NCBI RefSeq assembly: GCF_017742835.1
Contig: NZ_CP072392.1
Location: 3,681,695 to 3,745,694 of the forward strand
Length of the DNA stretch: 64,000 nucleotides
DNA from: Aquabacter sp. L1I39
GTDB taxonomy: Bacteria; Pseudomonadota; Alphaproteobacteria; Rhizobiales; Xanthobacteraceae
Direction: 5' to 3'
Part shown: positions 19,224 through 27,929 of the stretch, piece by piece
Position numbering within the stretch: position 1 is the first letter of the stretch
How the letters are laid out: each line of letters opens with the position of its first letter
Made by a program: the position numbers and the translations under genes
Notes under the pieces: model-generated
What the model saw: only the letters and a program-made list of their open reading frames with translations
Told to the model about the DNA's origin: nothing
Databases searched by the model: none

Positions 19224-22031
19224 TCAGTGGATCGCGTGCATCGCATCCTCCCGTTGGCTGATCGCTGGAGCGGCAGCTGGCGGGGGCGTTGTGGGGCGGC
19301 GAGTGCGGATCGTTGCAGGTTCGAATCTCTCATTGGCCAGGGAGAGGTTTGGATTGTACCAGCGGTCCTCCCAGCTTCCGTAGAGGCGGTTGTAATTGGC
19401 TTGCTCCTGCGGGTTGTCCTTGAACCCACGTGTGCGACCCTCAAAATGAAAAAGCTCTGCTCCAGCGCAATAGATACATGTAAACCCCGCTTCGACGAGG
19501 CGATAGCAATAGTCCACATCGTTATAGGCGACAGAGAAGTTCATCTCATCAAAACCACCAAGCGCCTCGAAGGCCGTATAGGGGGTGAGCATGCACGCCG
19601 CTGTTACAGCGGAGTATTCACGTGATGCGCGAATGAACCCCATATAGCCCCAGTCATGGGGCGCTGCATTGCGGAAGGCGTGCCCCGGGAGCCCGTCATG
19701 ATAGCCATGGACCACGCCCGCGTGCTGTATGGTGCCATCGTGGAAATACAGGCGAGCGCCAACCGCGCCTACCTTCGGCATGCGCGCATATCCGACCATC
19801 TGACTGAGCCAACGGGGTGAGATCACCTGGGTGTCGTTGTTCAGCAGCAGCACGAACTCACTGCGACAATGGCCCAGAATCGCACGGTTGTTGAGATTTG
19901 CATAGCTGAATTGCCCGTTCGGGCTGGCGATGGTCACAATGCGGATGTTATGGGTGCCACGCAATTCTTCCAGATAAGCGAGCGCGTCTGGGTCGGTGCT
20001 TTCATTGTCTACAATCAAGATATCGTAATTCTTATAGGTTGTAATGGCAAGAGACGTGATGCAAGACTTAAGAAGTTCAACCTTATTGAAAGTGGGGATG
20101 ACGATCGTCACGGACGGCCCGGTATCGCCAAACTCCACTTCAAAGATGCCGCATCGGCCAAGGGACGCCCATTCCGGGTGTACGGCCTTCGCGTCCACAA
20201 AGCCCCGGCGCATCAAGGCCTCTTCGACGGCGCGGCGCCCGGCCTCGAAGCTGAGTGGCTTTGTGTTGGCAGACGAGGCCGTGGAGCCGGGGGCGGCGCG
20301 CCAATGGTAGAGCACCTTGGGGATGTGGCCGACGTGTCGAGCATGTTCTGAGGCGCGAAGCGCGAAGTCAAAGTCCTGCGCCCCATCGAACGGAGCGCGG
20401 AAGCCGCCAATTTCCAGGAATAAGGACCTGCGGACCGTAAGAATATGCGCCATGTACATGAAGGACAGAAGCAGGACAGGAGACCAATCCGGCTTGAATT
20501 GCGGCGCATACCGCTTGCCGTCCATGTCGATCTTGTCATCGTCGCTGTAGACAATATCCGCATCGGGATGATCTGAATAATATATCGCGATCTCGGCGAT
20601 ACAATCGTTCGTGATGATATCGTCATGATCGAGAAAGGCGATGATCTCGCCTTTCGCCATTTTCACGCCCTCGTTCGAGGCAACGCTGATTCCGCTATTC
20701 TGAGGAAGATGGGTCACACGGATGCGTGGATCGCTTTCCGCTGCAGCCTTCAGCATGGGTCCCACATGAAGAGAGGTGCTCCCGTCATCTACAAGGCACA
20801 ATTCCCAGTCCTCATAGATCTGGGAGCGGGCCGACTGAATCATCTCTTCGAACAGGAGCGGGTCCGTATTGAACACGGGGGTGACGATCGAAATCTTAGG
20901 CAATCGTCCAGTGCGTTCGGCTAATGCCTTGCGAAGGTGGGTGACGTCGGTATCACTGAGCGCGTTCGCCTCGACCCAGGCGTCGTAGGGGGATGCCGAC
21001 GGCGCTTCCGCCGGGGCCTCCACCACCATGGCCGGGTTTGGCAGCCGCCCCTCTGCGGCACCAAAGGCAATGTAATGTGTGAGCGGGTGGAGGCCCGCCT
21101 CTCCGACGTCCGGATAGGTCGCGAGGTACCAGTCAGGATCGAAATTGAGCCCAGGCTTGTGGTAAAGCAGGGAGAGACGGCTGTCCCGCTCTTCAATAGC
21201 GCCTTGAAGCTGTGCGATTTCTTCATCTCGGACCGCGATTTCGCGCGACAATCGGGCGACAGTGTCTCCCATCTCCCGCGCGCGCCGGGCGTGCTCTTCG
21301 GCGCAAAGCCTGGCTGCGACACCCTCGCCGAGTCGCGCGAAGACCTGCCGCACTGCTTTCGCGCGGGCCGGATCGGTAGCGACTTCCTTCAGCAGCCAGT
21401 TCAGCGCGGGTGGAGGCTCCGCGGTTCCGACGAAGACAACCCCAAGTCCCTCGCAGTGTTCAAAGGAGAAGCTGGGGTGGCGCGCGGACAGGTCGTGCCA
21501 GAGTTGCTGTATCCCGTCCTTCTCGGACGGATGAAAGATGCCGTGGATAAGAATAACGGCTCGCCGGCAGGGATTTTGTTTTATCTGATCAAGGATCCGG
21601 CGTGTCGCGCCTACGTTTTCGCAGCCTGAAACATGGATCATGTCCAGGGATTGGTCGTCGATGGAATCCAGGATCTGGCTCGAAAGTTGCGTCAGTCGGT
21701 GCGAGCGGGTCCCATAGTGGCGGGAAAGATAGGACCAGAACTCTTGACGTTCCTCAACCGCGCGGTCGTCCACCGCCGAGTGGGAGGTAATGGCGAAGGA
21801 CTCCAAGGGTATATCGAGCGCAACGCTCGCCTGGAGGGCCGCGCAGTGCGTGTTTTCGCAGTCGCTTCCGAGATTGAAGATGCGTCGCGGCTTCCATGTT
21901 TCTACGGCCCACATGACAAATGAAACATGTCCCGCATCATGGCCAGGTGGAGAGAGTCGGTGCGGTGCTTGGAATATAAGTGTTGACTGGAATAGAACGA
22001 TGAGATCGCTGGAGGGCAGGGCCTGGTTCAT
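19224..22031 (-). CDS. Methyltransferase-like / coiled-coil / double GT2 glycosyltransferase
   Basis: This large multidomain protein has 935 residues. Residues about 40-215 resemble the class I methyltransferase-like domain often fused to GT2 enzymes (DMIHVSGCENVGATRRIL, then a His-Gly turn and HCEGLGVVFVG), but the SAM-binding Gly motif looks weak. A charged coiled coil spans about 235-290. One module FDPDWYLATYPDVGEAG...HYIAFGAAEGRLPNP lies around 300-340. GT2 domain A (about 385-610) shows ISIVTPVFNTD, AFLDHDD and VYSDDDKID. GT2 domain B (about 650-900) shows VTIVIPTFNKVELL, LLLNNDTQVI and FSVAYNDVDYCYRL. It probably builds a surface glycan at the cytoplasmic face. Base composition looks less GC-rich than in neighbouring housekeeping genes. 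Confidence 0.88.
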   Translation of the reverse strand: MNQALPSSDLIVLFQSTLIFQAPHRLSPPGHDAGHVSFVMWAVETWKPRRIFNLGSDCENTHCAALQASVALDIPLESFAITSHSAVDDRAVEERQEFWSYLSRHYGTRSHRLTQLSSQILDSIDDQSLDMIHVSGCENVGATRRILDQIKQNPCRRAVILIHGIFHPSEKDGIQQLWHDLSARHPSFSFEHCEGLGVVFVGTAEPPPALNWLLKEVATDPARAKAVRQVFARLGEGVAARLCAEEHARRAREMGDTVARLSREIAVRDEEIAQLQGAIEERDSRLSLLYHKPGLNFDPDWYLATYPDVGEAGLHPLTHYIAFGAAEGRLPNPAMVVEAPAEAPSASPYDAWVEANALSDTDVTHLRKALAERTGRLPKISIVTPVFNTDPLLFEEMIQSARSQIYEDWELCLVDDGSTSLHVGPMLKAAAESDPRIRVTHLPQNSGISVASNEGVKMAKGEIIAFLDHDDIITNDCIAEIAIYYSDHPDADIVYSDDDKIDMDGKRYAPQFKPDWSPVLLLSFMYMAHILTVRRSLFLEIGGFRAPFDGAQDFDFALRASEHARHVGHIPKVLYHWRAAPGSTASSANTKPLSFEAGRRAVEEALMRRGFVDAKAVHPEWASLGRCGIFEVEFGDTGPSVTIVIPTFNKVELLKSCITSLAITTYKNYDILIVDNESTDPDALAYLEELRGTHNIRIVTIASPNGQFSYANLNNRAILGHCRSEFVLLLNNDTQVISPRWLSQMVGYARMPKVGAVGARLYFHDGTIQHAGVVHGYHDGLPGHAFRNAAPHDWGYMGFIRASREYSAVTAACMLTPYTAFEALGGFDEMNFSVAYNDVDYCYRLVEAGFTCIYCAGAELFHFEGRTRGFKDNPQEQANYNRLYGSWEDRWYNPNLSLANERFEPATIRTRRPTTPPPAAAPAISQREDAMHAIH

Positions 22032-22274
22032 GTAAATCTTACTGTTTCTGCTCCCGATGGGGATTACTCACCGGAATACCGCCAATGTGAGGGGGCATGA
22101 AAGCATAAGGAGGGGGCGTAAGGCCAGTGCCGAGGCGGATCGCGGGGCGGTTTTTGCTTTTGACGAACGTCCCCGGGGGCGCCGCCGCCGACGGATAAAA
22201 GGATGTAATGCGCGGGGAACGATGCGGCTGCATCTTTGGAAAAGCCTAGCCGTTCCGCATGGCGCGGCGCTTGG

Positions 22275-23096
22275 TCATGTGGGGTCCTGAGATATAGCCT
22301 CCGCATAAGCGACGTCGTCTTCTAAAAAGGCGCTCAGGTCATACGTTTTGCTTCGTCCGATCGTGTCTGGTTTAATCACGAGCCGCGAAAGATCATTGAC
22401 GCAAATGCCCTCATCCGCCTGGCAGAAAGAAGCAAGACGTGGGATGATGTCCAGTGGTCGCAGGACGAGATCTTCATATCGAATGATGAGGATGCGATCT
22501 GGATATTGGGTCTTCAGTCTCCGCATACGCCGCTCCACGCACACCCAGTAGGACAGTGCATCGCGGGGCTGAACGGAGATGGGGCGATTCATGAAAATCG
22601 GTCCCCAAAGTTGAAGCTGATTCATGTTCGAGCTATAGGCCATGTCCAGGCCGTCACGTGTTATATGAATATAGGAAAGCGACGGGTCGATATTCAGAAG
22701 CCGGTCGATAATGACGTGGGTATTGGGCTCTTTCCAGGCGATCTTGTCTTCGTGTCGACCGCTCTCATCCAGGAAGGACAGACGGCGCTGGTTCAGCCAT
22801 TCCGCCGGATGAGGCGGGCGTGGGTTGAACGTCAATGGTTTCAGGACGGTGTCAAATGTATCCGATGCCAAGGTTCCATGTGACATCCTTTGGCGAAACA
22901 TGTGGTACAGAAATTCAAGATCAGCTGTGCTCTCTAAAAGTATGGAGGGGCGCTTGAAGAGAAGGGTGAACCAAAGGTTGTCCATCTCCGCGTTGAGGTC
23001 GTCGCCGATATAGTAGCCCATGCTTTGGATGATGCGGGCTACGGCGCGGGATCCGCTGCCGCCGATACATCCAACTGCAATGACAGGTTGCGCCAT
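22275..23096 (-). CDS. Sulfotransferase-family protein
   Basis: This 273-residue P-loop protein begins MAQPVIAVGCIGGSGSRAVARI, the 5'-phosphosulfate loop of the sulfotransferase fold. The 3'-phosphate-binding segment is probably YIHITRDGLDMAYSSN (compare RDPR-D in classic enzymes). YPDRILIIRYEDLVLRPLDI is a strong sulfotransferase-family block. The ATG at 23096 is preceded by GAGAGTGA; a TTG six codons earlier is less likely. It would transfer a sulfuryl group from PAPS to a glycan or lipid, but the acceptor is unknown. It lies between the GT2 gene and a second sulfotransferase-like gene. Confidence 0.8.
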   Translation of the reverse strand: MAQPVIAVGCIGGSGSRAVARIIQSMGYYIGDDLNAEMDNLWFTLLFKRPSILLESTADLEFLYHMFRQRMSHGTLASDTFDTVLKPLTFNPRPPHPAEWLNQRRLSFLDESGRHEDKIAWKEPNTHVIIDRLLNIDPSLSYIHITRDGLDMAYSSNMNQLQLWGPIFMNRPISVQPRDALSYWVCVERRMRRLKTQYPDRILIIRYEDLVLRPLDIIPRLASFCQADEGICVNDLSRLVIKPDTIGRSKTYDLSAFLEDDVAYAEAISQDPT

Positions 23097-23236
23097 AATT
23101 TCACTCTCAGTCAAAAGATGTGAGGCCGCTCATTTGATCTGAGCTTAAATGACCCAGAGCAAGGCCGAGGACCGCACAAAATCCGTGAGTTCGCACCGGG
23201 GGGCGTCGGAGTGGGCGCTGCGGTGTTGCGTGAGGG

Positions 23237-25066
23237 TCACGCCGCCGTGGCCTGGGCGCCGTCAGCGGGATGAAGGGTGGTGGGGGAGGGGGAAGGCGGT
23301 TTGGTCTCCCGGCCCTCTGCCCGGCCGTGGTCCAGATAGTGCAAGAGCGGGTTCATTCCGGAGGCGGCAACGTCGGGGTTGGTGGCCACATACCACGCCC
23401 CGTCAAAGTCCGGTCCGGGGTTCGCGCCTTGGGCGGCACCGCGTGTCAGATAGTGGAGGAGGGGGTTCATTCCCTCCTGCGCGGCGTCGGGATTGTGGCG
23501 GAGGTACCAGTCGGTATCGAAGAGAGCGTTGGGATTGCGGCCTTCCTTGAACCCGGTGGTCACATAATGCTCCCACGGGTCGAGGGCGGAGGCGCGCACG
23601 TCGTCATAGCGCTCCATATAATAGGTCACGTCCAACAGGGCGCGCGGGTCCACCGCTGGCGCTTCCCGCGTGGGCGGCGCGGGCTCGGTTGTCTGGTCGG
23701 GACGCGTCTCGGAGGGGGCGCGATCGGCGGCGAGCCATCTCAGTCCCGCGGTCATGCGCCAGGACAGGGAGCCGTGGACGGCGGCGAGTTCTGCCGTCAG
23801 GGCTTCGATCTCGACCGTCAGGCGATCGGTCTGCCCGCGGGCCGTGGAAAGGTGCAGGTCGCGTTCGGCCAATTGCTGGCCGAGGGTGCGGATCTGCTCG
23901 TGGCGGACCTTCTCAATGGCCGCCCCGGTCTCGCGCATCCGCGCGATCTCGGTGTGCAGGTCGGCGATGGCGGTGGTGAGCATGGCCCTTTCGTTCTGAA
24001 AGTCCCGAGCCATGGCGTGATGCATGGCATCGGCGGCGGAGGCGGCCTCGGCCAGGCGCTGGACCTGGGCGTCCCGTTCCGCCAGTTGCCCGTCGCGCTC
24101 GGCCAGCAGGCGCGTCAACTCGCTCACCTGCGTCTGGTGCGCCTGTCGCAGATGTTCTTCGGCGCTGCGCGCGTCGAGCTTCTGGCGTGCGTCCGCGAGT
24201 TGGCATTGATAGAGGGCCACCAGGGGCGCAAAGGCCGTGGTGGCGCGGTCGAGCGCTTCGCGGATCCGGTCCAGCGCGGCGCGTCCCTCTTCGGTCATCG
24301 CCTCCTCGCCGCTCAGGATGCGGAACGCCTCCTGTGCCCATTGGGTGATGACCACGTCCGAAGGTTCGTCGGCCGGGGGCGCACGGTGGTGGCGCAGGGA
24401 GGCGTCGAGGAAGGCATCCACCTTCGCCTGCGCCATCGCGCCCTGGCCCGGAAAGGTGATGCCGAGGCTGTGTTCGATCCTTGAGAGCGTGGACCGCCAT
24501 CCGGCGATGAGTTCGTCATAGTTCACGAAGACGCGCGGCAGGTGTCGCGTCGTGCGCTCAGCGTCCAACTGGTTGCGGAGCCAGATCAGCAGGCCGAGCG
24601 GCAGGGGAAATCCATCCCGCGTTTCCAGCGACCTGGCGACTTCGAGCGGATGCCGGGTGATGAGGATCACCTTGGGAACGGCGCCCACCGTCTCGAAGAC
24701 GGTCTCCCATAGCGGAATCAGCCGGTTGATGCGGGGTTCCTTGAGAACCACCAGGGCGGCATCCCCATAATTGTCGCGATAGGCGTGCGCGAGCAGGCCG
24801 GAATAGGTGCCGAAATCCGGGCTGGCATACCATTTGTCGGGAAAGGGGGCGATGTCGTGCCAGGCGCTGCCGGCCCGCGCGAGCATCTCGTCATGGAGAT
24901 TGGCAATGTCGAGCGGCTCGAAATAGCCCTTTTCGTTGCTGGATGTCGGCGGCATCAGGTTGCGCGGCAGCGCCGCACCAAGGCAGGCCAGGGTTCCCGA
25001 AAGGGACGACGTGCCACTGCGATGCGCGCCCATAACCAGCAGGACAGTTGCTTTCTCAGCCCCCAT
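23237..25066 (-). CDS. Sulfotransferase-like protein with coiled coil and three WYL-PD-type C-terminal modules
   Basis: This 609-residue protein starts with VLLVMGAHRSGTSSLSGTLA, the P-loop of bacterial sulfotransferase-family proteins. VVLKEPRINRLIPLW and VILITRHPLEVARSL (PAPS 3'-phosphate contacts) and RVFVNYDELIAGW follow. A long coiled coil covers about residues 280-440. The tail (about 480-595) carries three copies of a 38-40-residue module: YYMERYDDVRASALDPWEHY, then WYLRHNPDAAQEGMNPLLHY, then WYVATNPDVAASGMNPLLHY. The last two end in G-x-x-x-G. The same module occurs once in the GT2 protein nearby, so the proteins probably share a partner or location. The acceptor is unknown. Confidence 0.82.
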   Translation of the reverse strand: MGAEKATVLLVMGAHRSGTSSLSGTLACLGAALPRNLMPPTSSNEKGYFEPLDIANLHDEMLARAGSAWHDIAPFPDKWYASPDFGTYSGLLAHAYRDNYGDAALVVLKEPRINRLIPLWETVFETVGAVPKVILITRHPLEVARSLETRDGFPLPLGLLIWLRNQLDAERTTRHLPRVFVNYDELIAGWRSTLSRIEHSLGITFPGQGAMAQAKVDAFLDASLRHHRAPPADEPSDVVITQWAQEAFRILSGEEAMTEEGRAALDRIREALDRATTAFAPLVALYQCQLADARQKLDARSAEEHLRQAHQTQVSELTRLLAERDGQLAERDAQVQRLAEAASAADAMHHAMARDFQNERAMLTTAIADLHTEIARMRETGAAIEKVRHEQIRTLGQQLAERDLHLSTARGQTDRLTVEIEALTAELAAVHGSLSWRMTAGLRWLAADRAPSETRPDQTTEPAPPTREAPAVDPRALLDVTYYMERYDDVRASALDPWEHYVTTGFKEGRNPNALFDTDWYLRHNPDAAQEGMNPLLHYLTRGAAQGANPGPDFDGAWYVATNPDVAASGMNPLLHYLDHGRAEGRETKPPSPSPTTLHPADGAQATAA

Positions 25067-25435
25067 GTCAAGACACCTGTTATTCTTCTCGGCTTGGGTG
25101 GAGTGTCCTATTGCACGACCTTAAATATCGGACACGCAGCGGCGCGGTCAATTCACCGAATTCGCCACACCGAAAGGATCTGGTCTTCTGCACGAGCCGG
25201 GGCGCCGGTACCAGCGCACGGCGTTCTCCGCTGCGGAAGCTCATCGGTTTAACCTCTATAGGCCGCTACGGCACACATCTAGACCGATCCGTGAAGGCCT
25301 GCAGCAGAGCGCATCGGGTGGCGCAGCGCCAAGGCGTGCCACTGCCGACGGGGCCAATGAGGATGGTCGATCCGTTGGTACAAAGGTGTGGCCATCACAC
25401 GGCCTGCATCGGCGAGCCGGACCCTGCCGTCTTTC

Positions 25436-25490
25436 TAGAGCATGCGCCGATCATATGGCATCGCCATATGATCGGATCACGCATTCTCTA
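25436..25490. repeat. Palindromic repeat unit 1
   Basis: The core is a perfect 13-bp inverted repeat, CCGATCATATGGC (25447-25459) and GCCATATGATCGG (25463-25475), with a 3-base loop. The outer ends TAGAG and CTCTA also pair, with small indels between. The shape is that of the dispersed intergenic palindromes common in Rhizobiales genomes, most of which begin and end with a CTAGAG-like sequence. Confidence 0.7.
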
Positions 25491-25499
25491 TCAATGGGT

Positions 25500-25550
25500 T
25501 AGAGGGCGATTCCCCATCAGATTGATTCAATCCGATGGGATCGCGCTCTA
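25500..25550. repeat. Palindromic repeat unit 2
   Basis: This second palindrome starts 9 bases after the first. The inner arms CCCATCAGATTGA (25513-25525) and TCAATCCGATGGG (25527-25539) pair with one mismatch around a single base. The arms extend outward through GCGAT to the terminal TAGAG/CTCTA. Together with unit 1 it forms a two-hairpin composite element bounded by CTAGAG and CTCTAG. Confidence 0.7.
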
Positions 25551-25599
25551 GCAGATGGTTCCCGCAGGAATGGCGGGAAGGAAATGGTATCGTTGGGCG

Positions 25600-25633
25600 T
25601 AATTCACGTGAATAAACGTTCTACGTGTAATTA
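25600..25633. promoter_or_regulatory. Near-palindromic site upstream of the GH18 gene
   Basis: TAATTCACGTG and ACGTGTAATTA face each other across 12 bases, matching except for one inserted base. The site lies about 160 bases upstream of the GH18 start in an AT-rich stretch. It could be an operator; no regulator is encoded next to it. Confidence 0.35.
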
Positions 25634-25792
25634 CTGGCACGAGACTGTCACAATACAGAGGCAAGGGGGTCGAGTCCCAAAAAACGAGGCAACAAATAAA
25701 ACTTAACCTCTGCCCGGCACGCCAGGATCGTTGTCCGTCGGGAGGCGCTCTGAGACAGTGACAAGGGGGCTCAACGACCGGACGGGTTCATC

Positions 25793-27877
25793 ATGGCGAG
25801 CGGCAAGACGACCACCATCAGCTGGGCATGGGGCACGAACGCGGTGATCGACTTCGATCCCACCGTCGACGTGCTGGATTTCGGCTGGTTTCAGGCGGGA
25901 CAGTTCACCATCGCCGAGGTGAACGGTGCGGTCGTCATTTCCATCCCGTCCAACAACCAGAGCTACACCCTGACGGGGGTGAGCCTCGACGAATTGTCCA
26001 TGGCCAACATTGTTGCCAAGGACAGCTCCACCGTTTCGGCTTGGACCGCGGCGCTGGCCGACGAGGGAGGCGGTTCGTCGGGTGGGTCCACCGGTGGGGC
26101 CTCTGGCGGCGAGACGGGCGGCGGATCGGGCGGCTCGACCGGCGGCGGCGATTCCGGCCATGTGGGGGATGGCGTGGCAACCGTCACCACGATCACCTGG
26201 TCCTGGGGCACGACCACGCGCCTCAACTTCGATACCGCGCTGGATGTTCTCGATTTCGGCTGGTTCTCGGCCGACAATTTCGTCCTCTCGGAGGTGGACG
26301 GCTCCACCGTCATCACCATTCCCTCCAACAACCAGTCCTACATCCTCACGGATGTCTCCCTGGCGGAGCTGTCCACTGCGAACATCCGCGCCAAGGATGC
26401 CTCTGCCCTTGCGGAATGGCAGGCGGCCATCACCGGCGGGAGCACGGGCGGGGGCCAGACCGGCGGCGGCGAGACCGGCGGCGGCGAGACCGGCGGGGGT
26501 GAGACCGGAGGAGAAACCGGCGGCGAAACCGATTATGCCGACCCTTGGAGCGCCACCACGGTCTATGTGGCGGGCGACGAGGTGAGCGTCGGCAACGAAG
26601 TCTATGTGGCCAATTGGTGGACCCAGGGCGATGATCCCACCACCCACAGCGGCGGCGCCGGGCTGGTCTGGAGCTTCGTGGGCTATATGGATACGACGCC
26701 CGTGGTGCCGGACGCGCCGGACGATGTGCGGGCCACCGGCGTCTCGGACGACACCTTCACCTTGCGCTGGGACGCTGCCGAGGTTGACGGGGTGGGCACC
26801 GTCTCCGGCTATCAGATCTACCAGGACGGGACCCTCATCGGCACCACCATCAGCACCTATTACAAGGTGACGGGCCTCGATGCCGCGACCACCTATTCCT
26901 TTACGGTGGTGGCCATTGACGAGGCGGGCGCCTCGGTGCCGTCCGACGCGCTGTCCGTGACAACGGCTGCCGAGGACACCTCGTCCGGTGCCGACAAGTC
27001 CTTCTCGCCTTATGTGGATATGTCGCTCACCACCAGCCAGGATCTGGTGCAGATGGTGGAGGATGCCGGCCTTTCCGCCGTGACGCTCGCCTTCGTGCTG
27101 TCCTCCGGCACCGACACCATCGGCTGGGGCGGAAACGGCAGCATCGCCAATGACACTCTGTCCAACGGCACCTCCATCTCGTCCATCGTGAGCGAGCTGC
27201 AGGCCAACGGGGTGGACATCACCATCTCCTTCGGCGGCGCCAACGGGCAGGAGCCGGCGTCCACCTTCTCCAGCGTCGAGGCGCTCGTGGCCGCCTACCA
27301 GTCGGTGATCAACAAATACGGCGTCACCAAGCTGGACTTCGACATTGAGGGCGCCGCCATCGCGGACACCGAAGCCAATGCCATGCGCAATGAAGCCCTG
27401 GCCATTCTTCAGGACAATAACCCCGGCCTTGAGGTCTCCTATACGCTGCCGGTGCTCACCGATGGCCTGACGGCGGCGGGCCTGGCCCTGCTTCAGGATG
27501 CCGTGGCCCATGGCGTCGACGTCGCTTACGTCAACATCATGGCCATGGATTATGGCGAATATTACGATACCGGAGACATGGGCGACGACGCCATTTCCGC
27601 CTCCGAGGCGACGCTCGCCCAGCTGGACAGCATCGGGCTCGACGCCAAACTCGTCATCACGCCCATGATCGGCATCAATGATGTGACCAGCGAGGTCTTC
27701 ACCCTCGAAGACGCCCAGCAGCTGGTCGATTATGTGGAGGCCAATGACGACGTGGCCGGCATCTCCATGTGGTCGCTGAGCCGCGACAATGGCGATGTGG
27801 TCGGCTACGTCTCGCCGGTGGGCAGCGGCATCACCCAGACCGACTATGCCTTCAGCGAGATTTTCGGCTACGTCTGA
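25793..27877 (+). CDS. Multidomain GH18 (chitinase-like) protein with N-terminal repeats, CBM5/12-like and FnIII domains
   Basis: This 694-residue, acidic, Gly/Thr/Ser-rich protein has the following domains in order. Two copies of a ~75-residue repeat (about 5-82 and 133-208) contain W-x-WGT, FD..LDVLDFGWF and IPSNNQSY. Gly/Ser and GGGETGGGE linkers separate the repeats and the next domain. A CBM5/12-like module (about 247-300) contains DPWSATTVYVAGDEV and NEVYVANWWTQGDDP. FnIII covers about 308-390. The catalytic GH18 barrel (about 400-690) has the signature KLDFDIEG, with Asp515, Asp517 and Glu519 as catalytic residues. No Sec signal peptide is visible, so secretion by another route (for example type I) or a cytoplasmic form must be assumed. 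It probably acts on chitin-like or GlcNAc-containing polymers. A terminator follows. Confidence 0.88.
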   Translation: MASGKTTTISWAWGTNAVIDFDPTVDVLDFGWFQAGQFTIAEVNGAVVISIPSNNQSYTLTGVSLDELSMANIVAKDSSTVSAWTAALADEGGGSSGGSTGGASGGETGGGSGGSTGGGDSGHVGDGVATVTTITWSWGTTTRLNFDTALDVLDFGWFSADNFVLSEVDGSTVITIPSNNQSYILTDVSLAELSTANIRAKDASALAEWQAAITGGSTGGGQTGGGETGGGETGGGETGGETGGETDYADPWSATTVYVAGDEVSVGNEVYVANWWTQGDDPTTHSGGAGLVWSFVGYMDTTPVVPDAPDDVRATGVSDDTFTLRWDAAEVDGVGTVSGYQIYQDGTLIGTTISTYYKVTGLDAATTYSFTVVAIDEAGASVPSDALSVTTAAEDTSSGADKSFSPYVDMSLTTSQDLVQMVEDAGLSAVTLAFVLSSGTDTIGWGGNGSIANDTLSNGTSISSIVSELQANGVDITISFGGANGQEPASTFSSVEALVAAYQSVINKYGVTKLDFDIEGAAIADTEANAMRNEALAILQDNNPGLEVSYTLPVLTDGLTAAGLALLQDAVAHGVDVAYVNIMAMDYGEYYDTGDMGDDAISASEATLAQLDSIGLDAKLVITPMIGINDVTSEVFTLEDAQQLVDYVEANDDVAGISMWSLSRDNGDVVGYVSPVGSGITQTDYAFSEIFGYV

Positions 27878-27900
27878 TCCTGCTGAATGCGTGGCTGGAA

Positions 27901-27929
27901 GCCCCCCGTTCGCCCGACGGGGGGCTTTT
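27901..27929 (+). terminator. Rho-independent terminator of the GH18 gene
   Basis: A perfect 9-bp stem GCCCCCCGT / ACGGGGGGC (27901-27909, 27917-27925) with a 7-base loop is followed by TTTT. It starts 23 bases past the GH18 stop. Confidence 0.88.

Larger units (their letters stand above)
25067..25792. other. Long intergenic region with palindromic repeats and an AT-rich promoter-like segment
   Basis: This region of 726 bases without a credible gene lies between the divergent sulfotransferase-like and GH18 genes. It holds two adjacent palindromes (25436-25550), a short inverted repeat TTCCCGC-7-GCGGGAA (25559-25579), a near-palindrome at 25600-25633, and an AT-rich stretch just before the GH18 gene. 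Short open frames here have no recognisable product. Confidence 0.6.
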
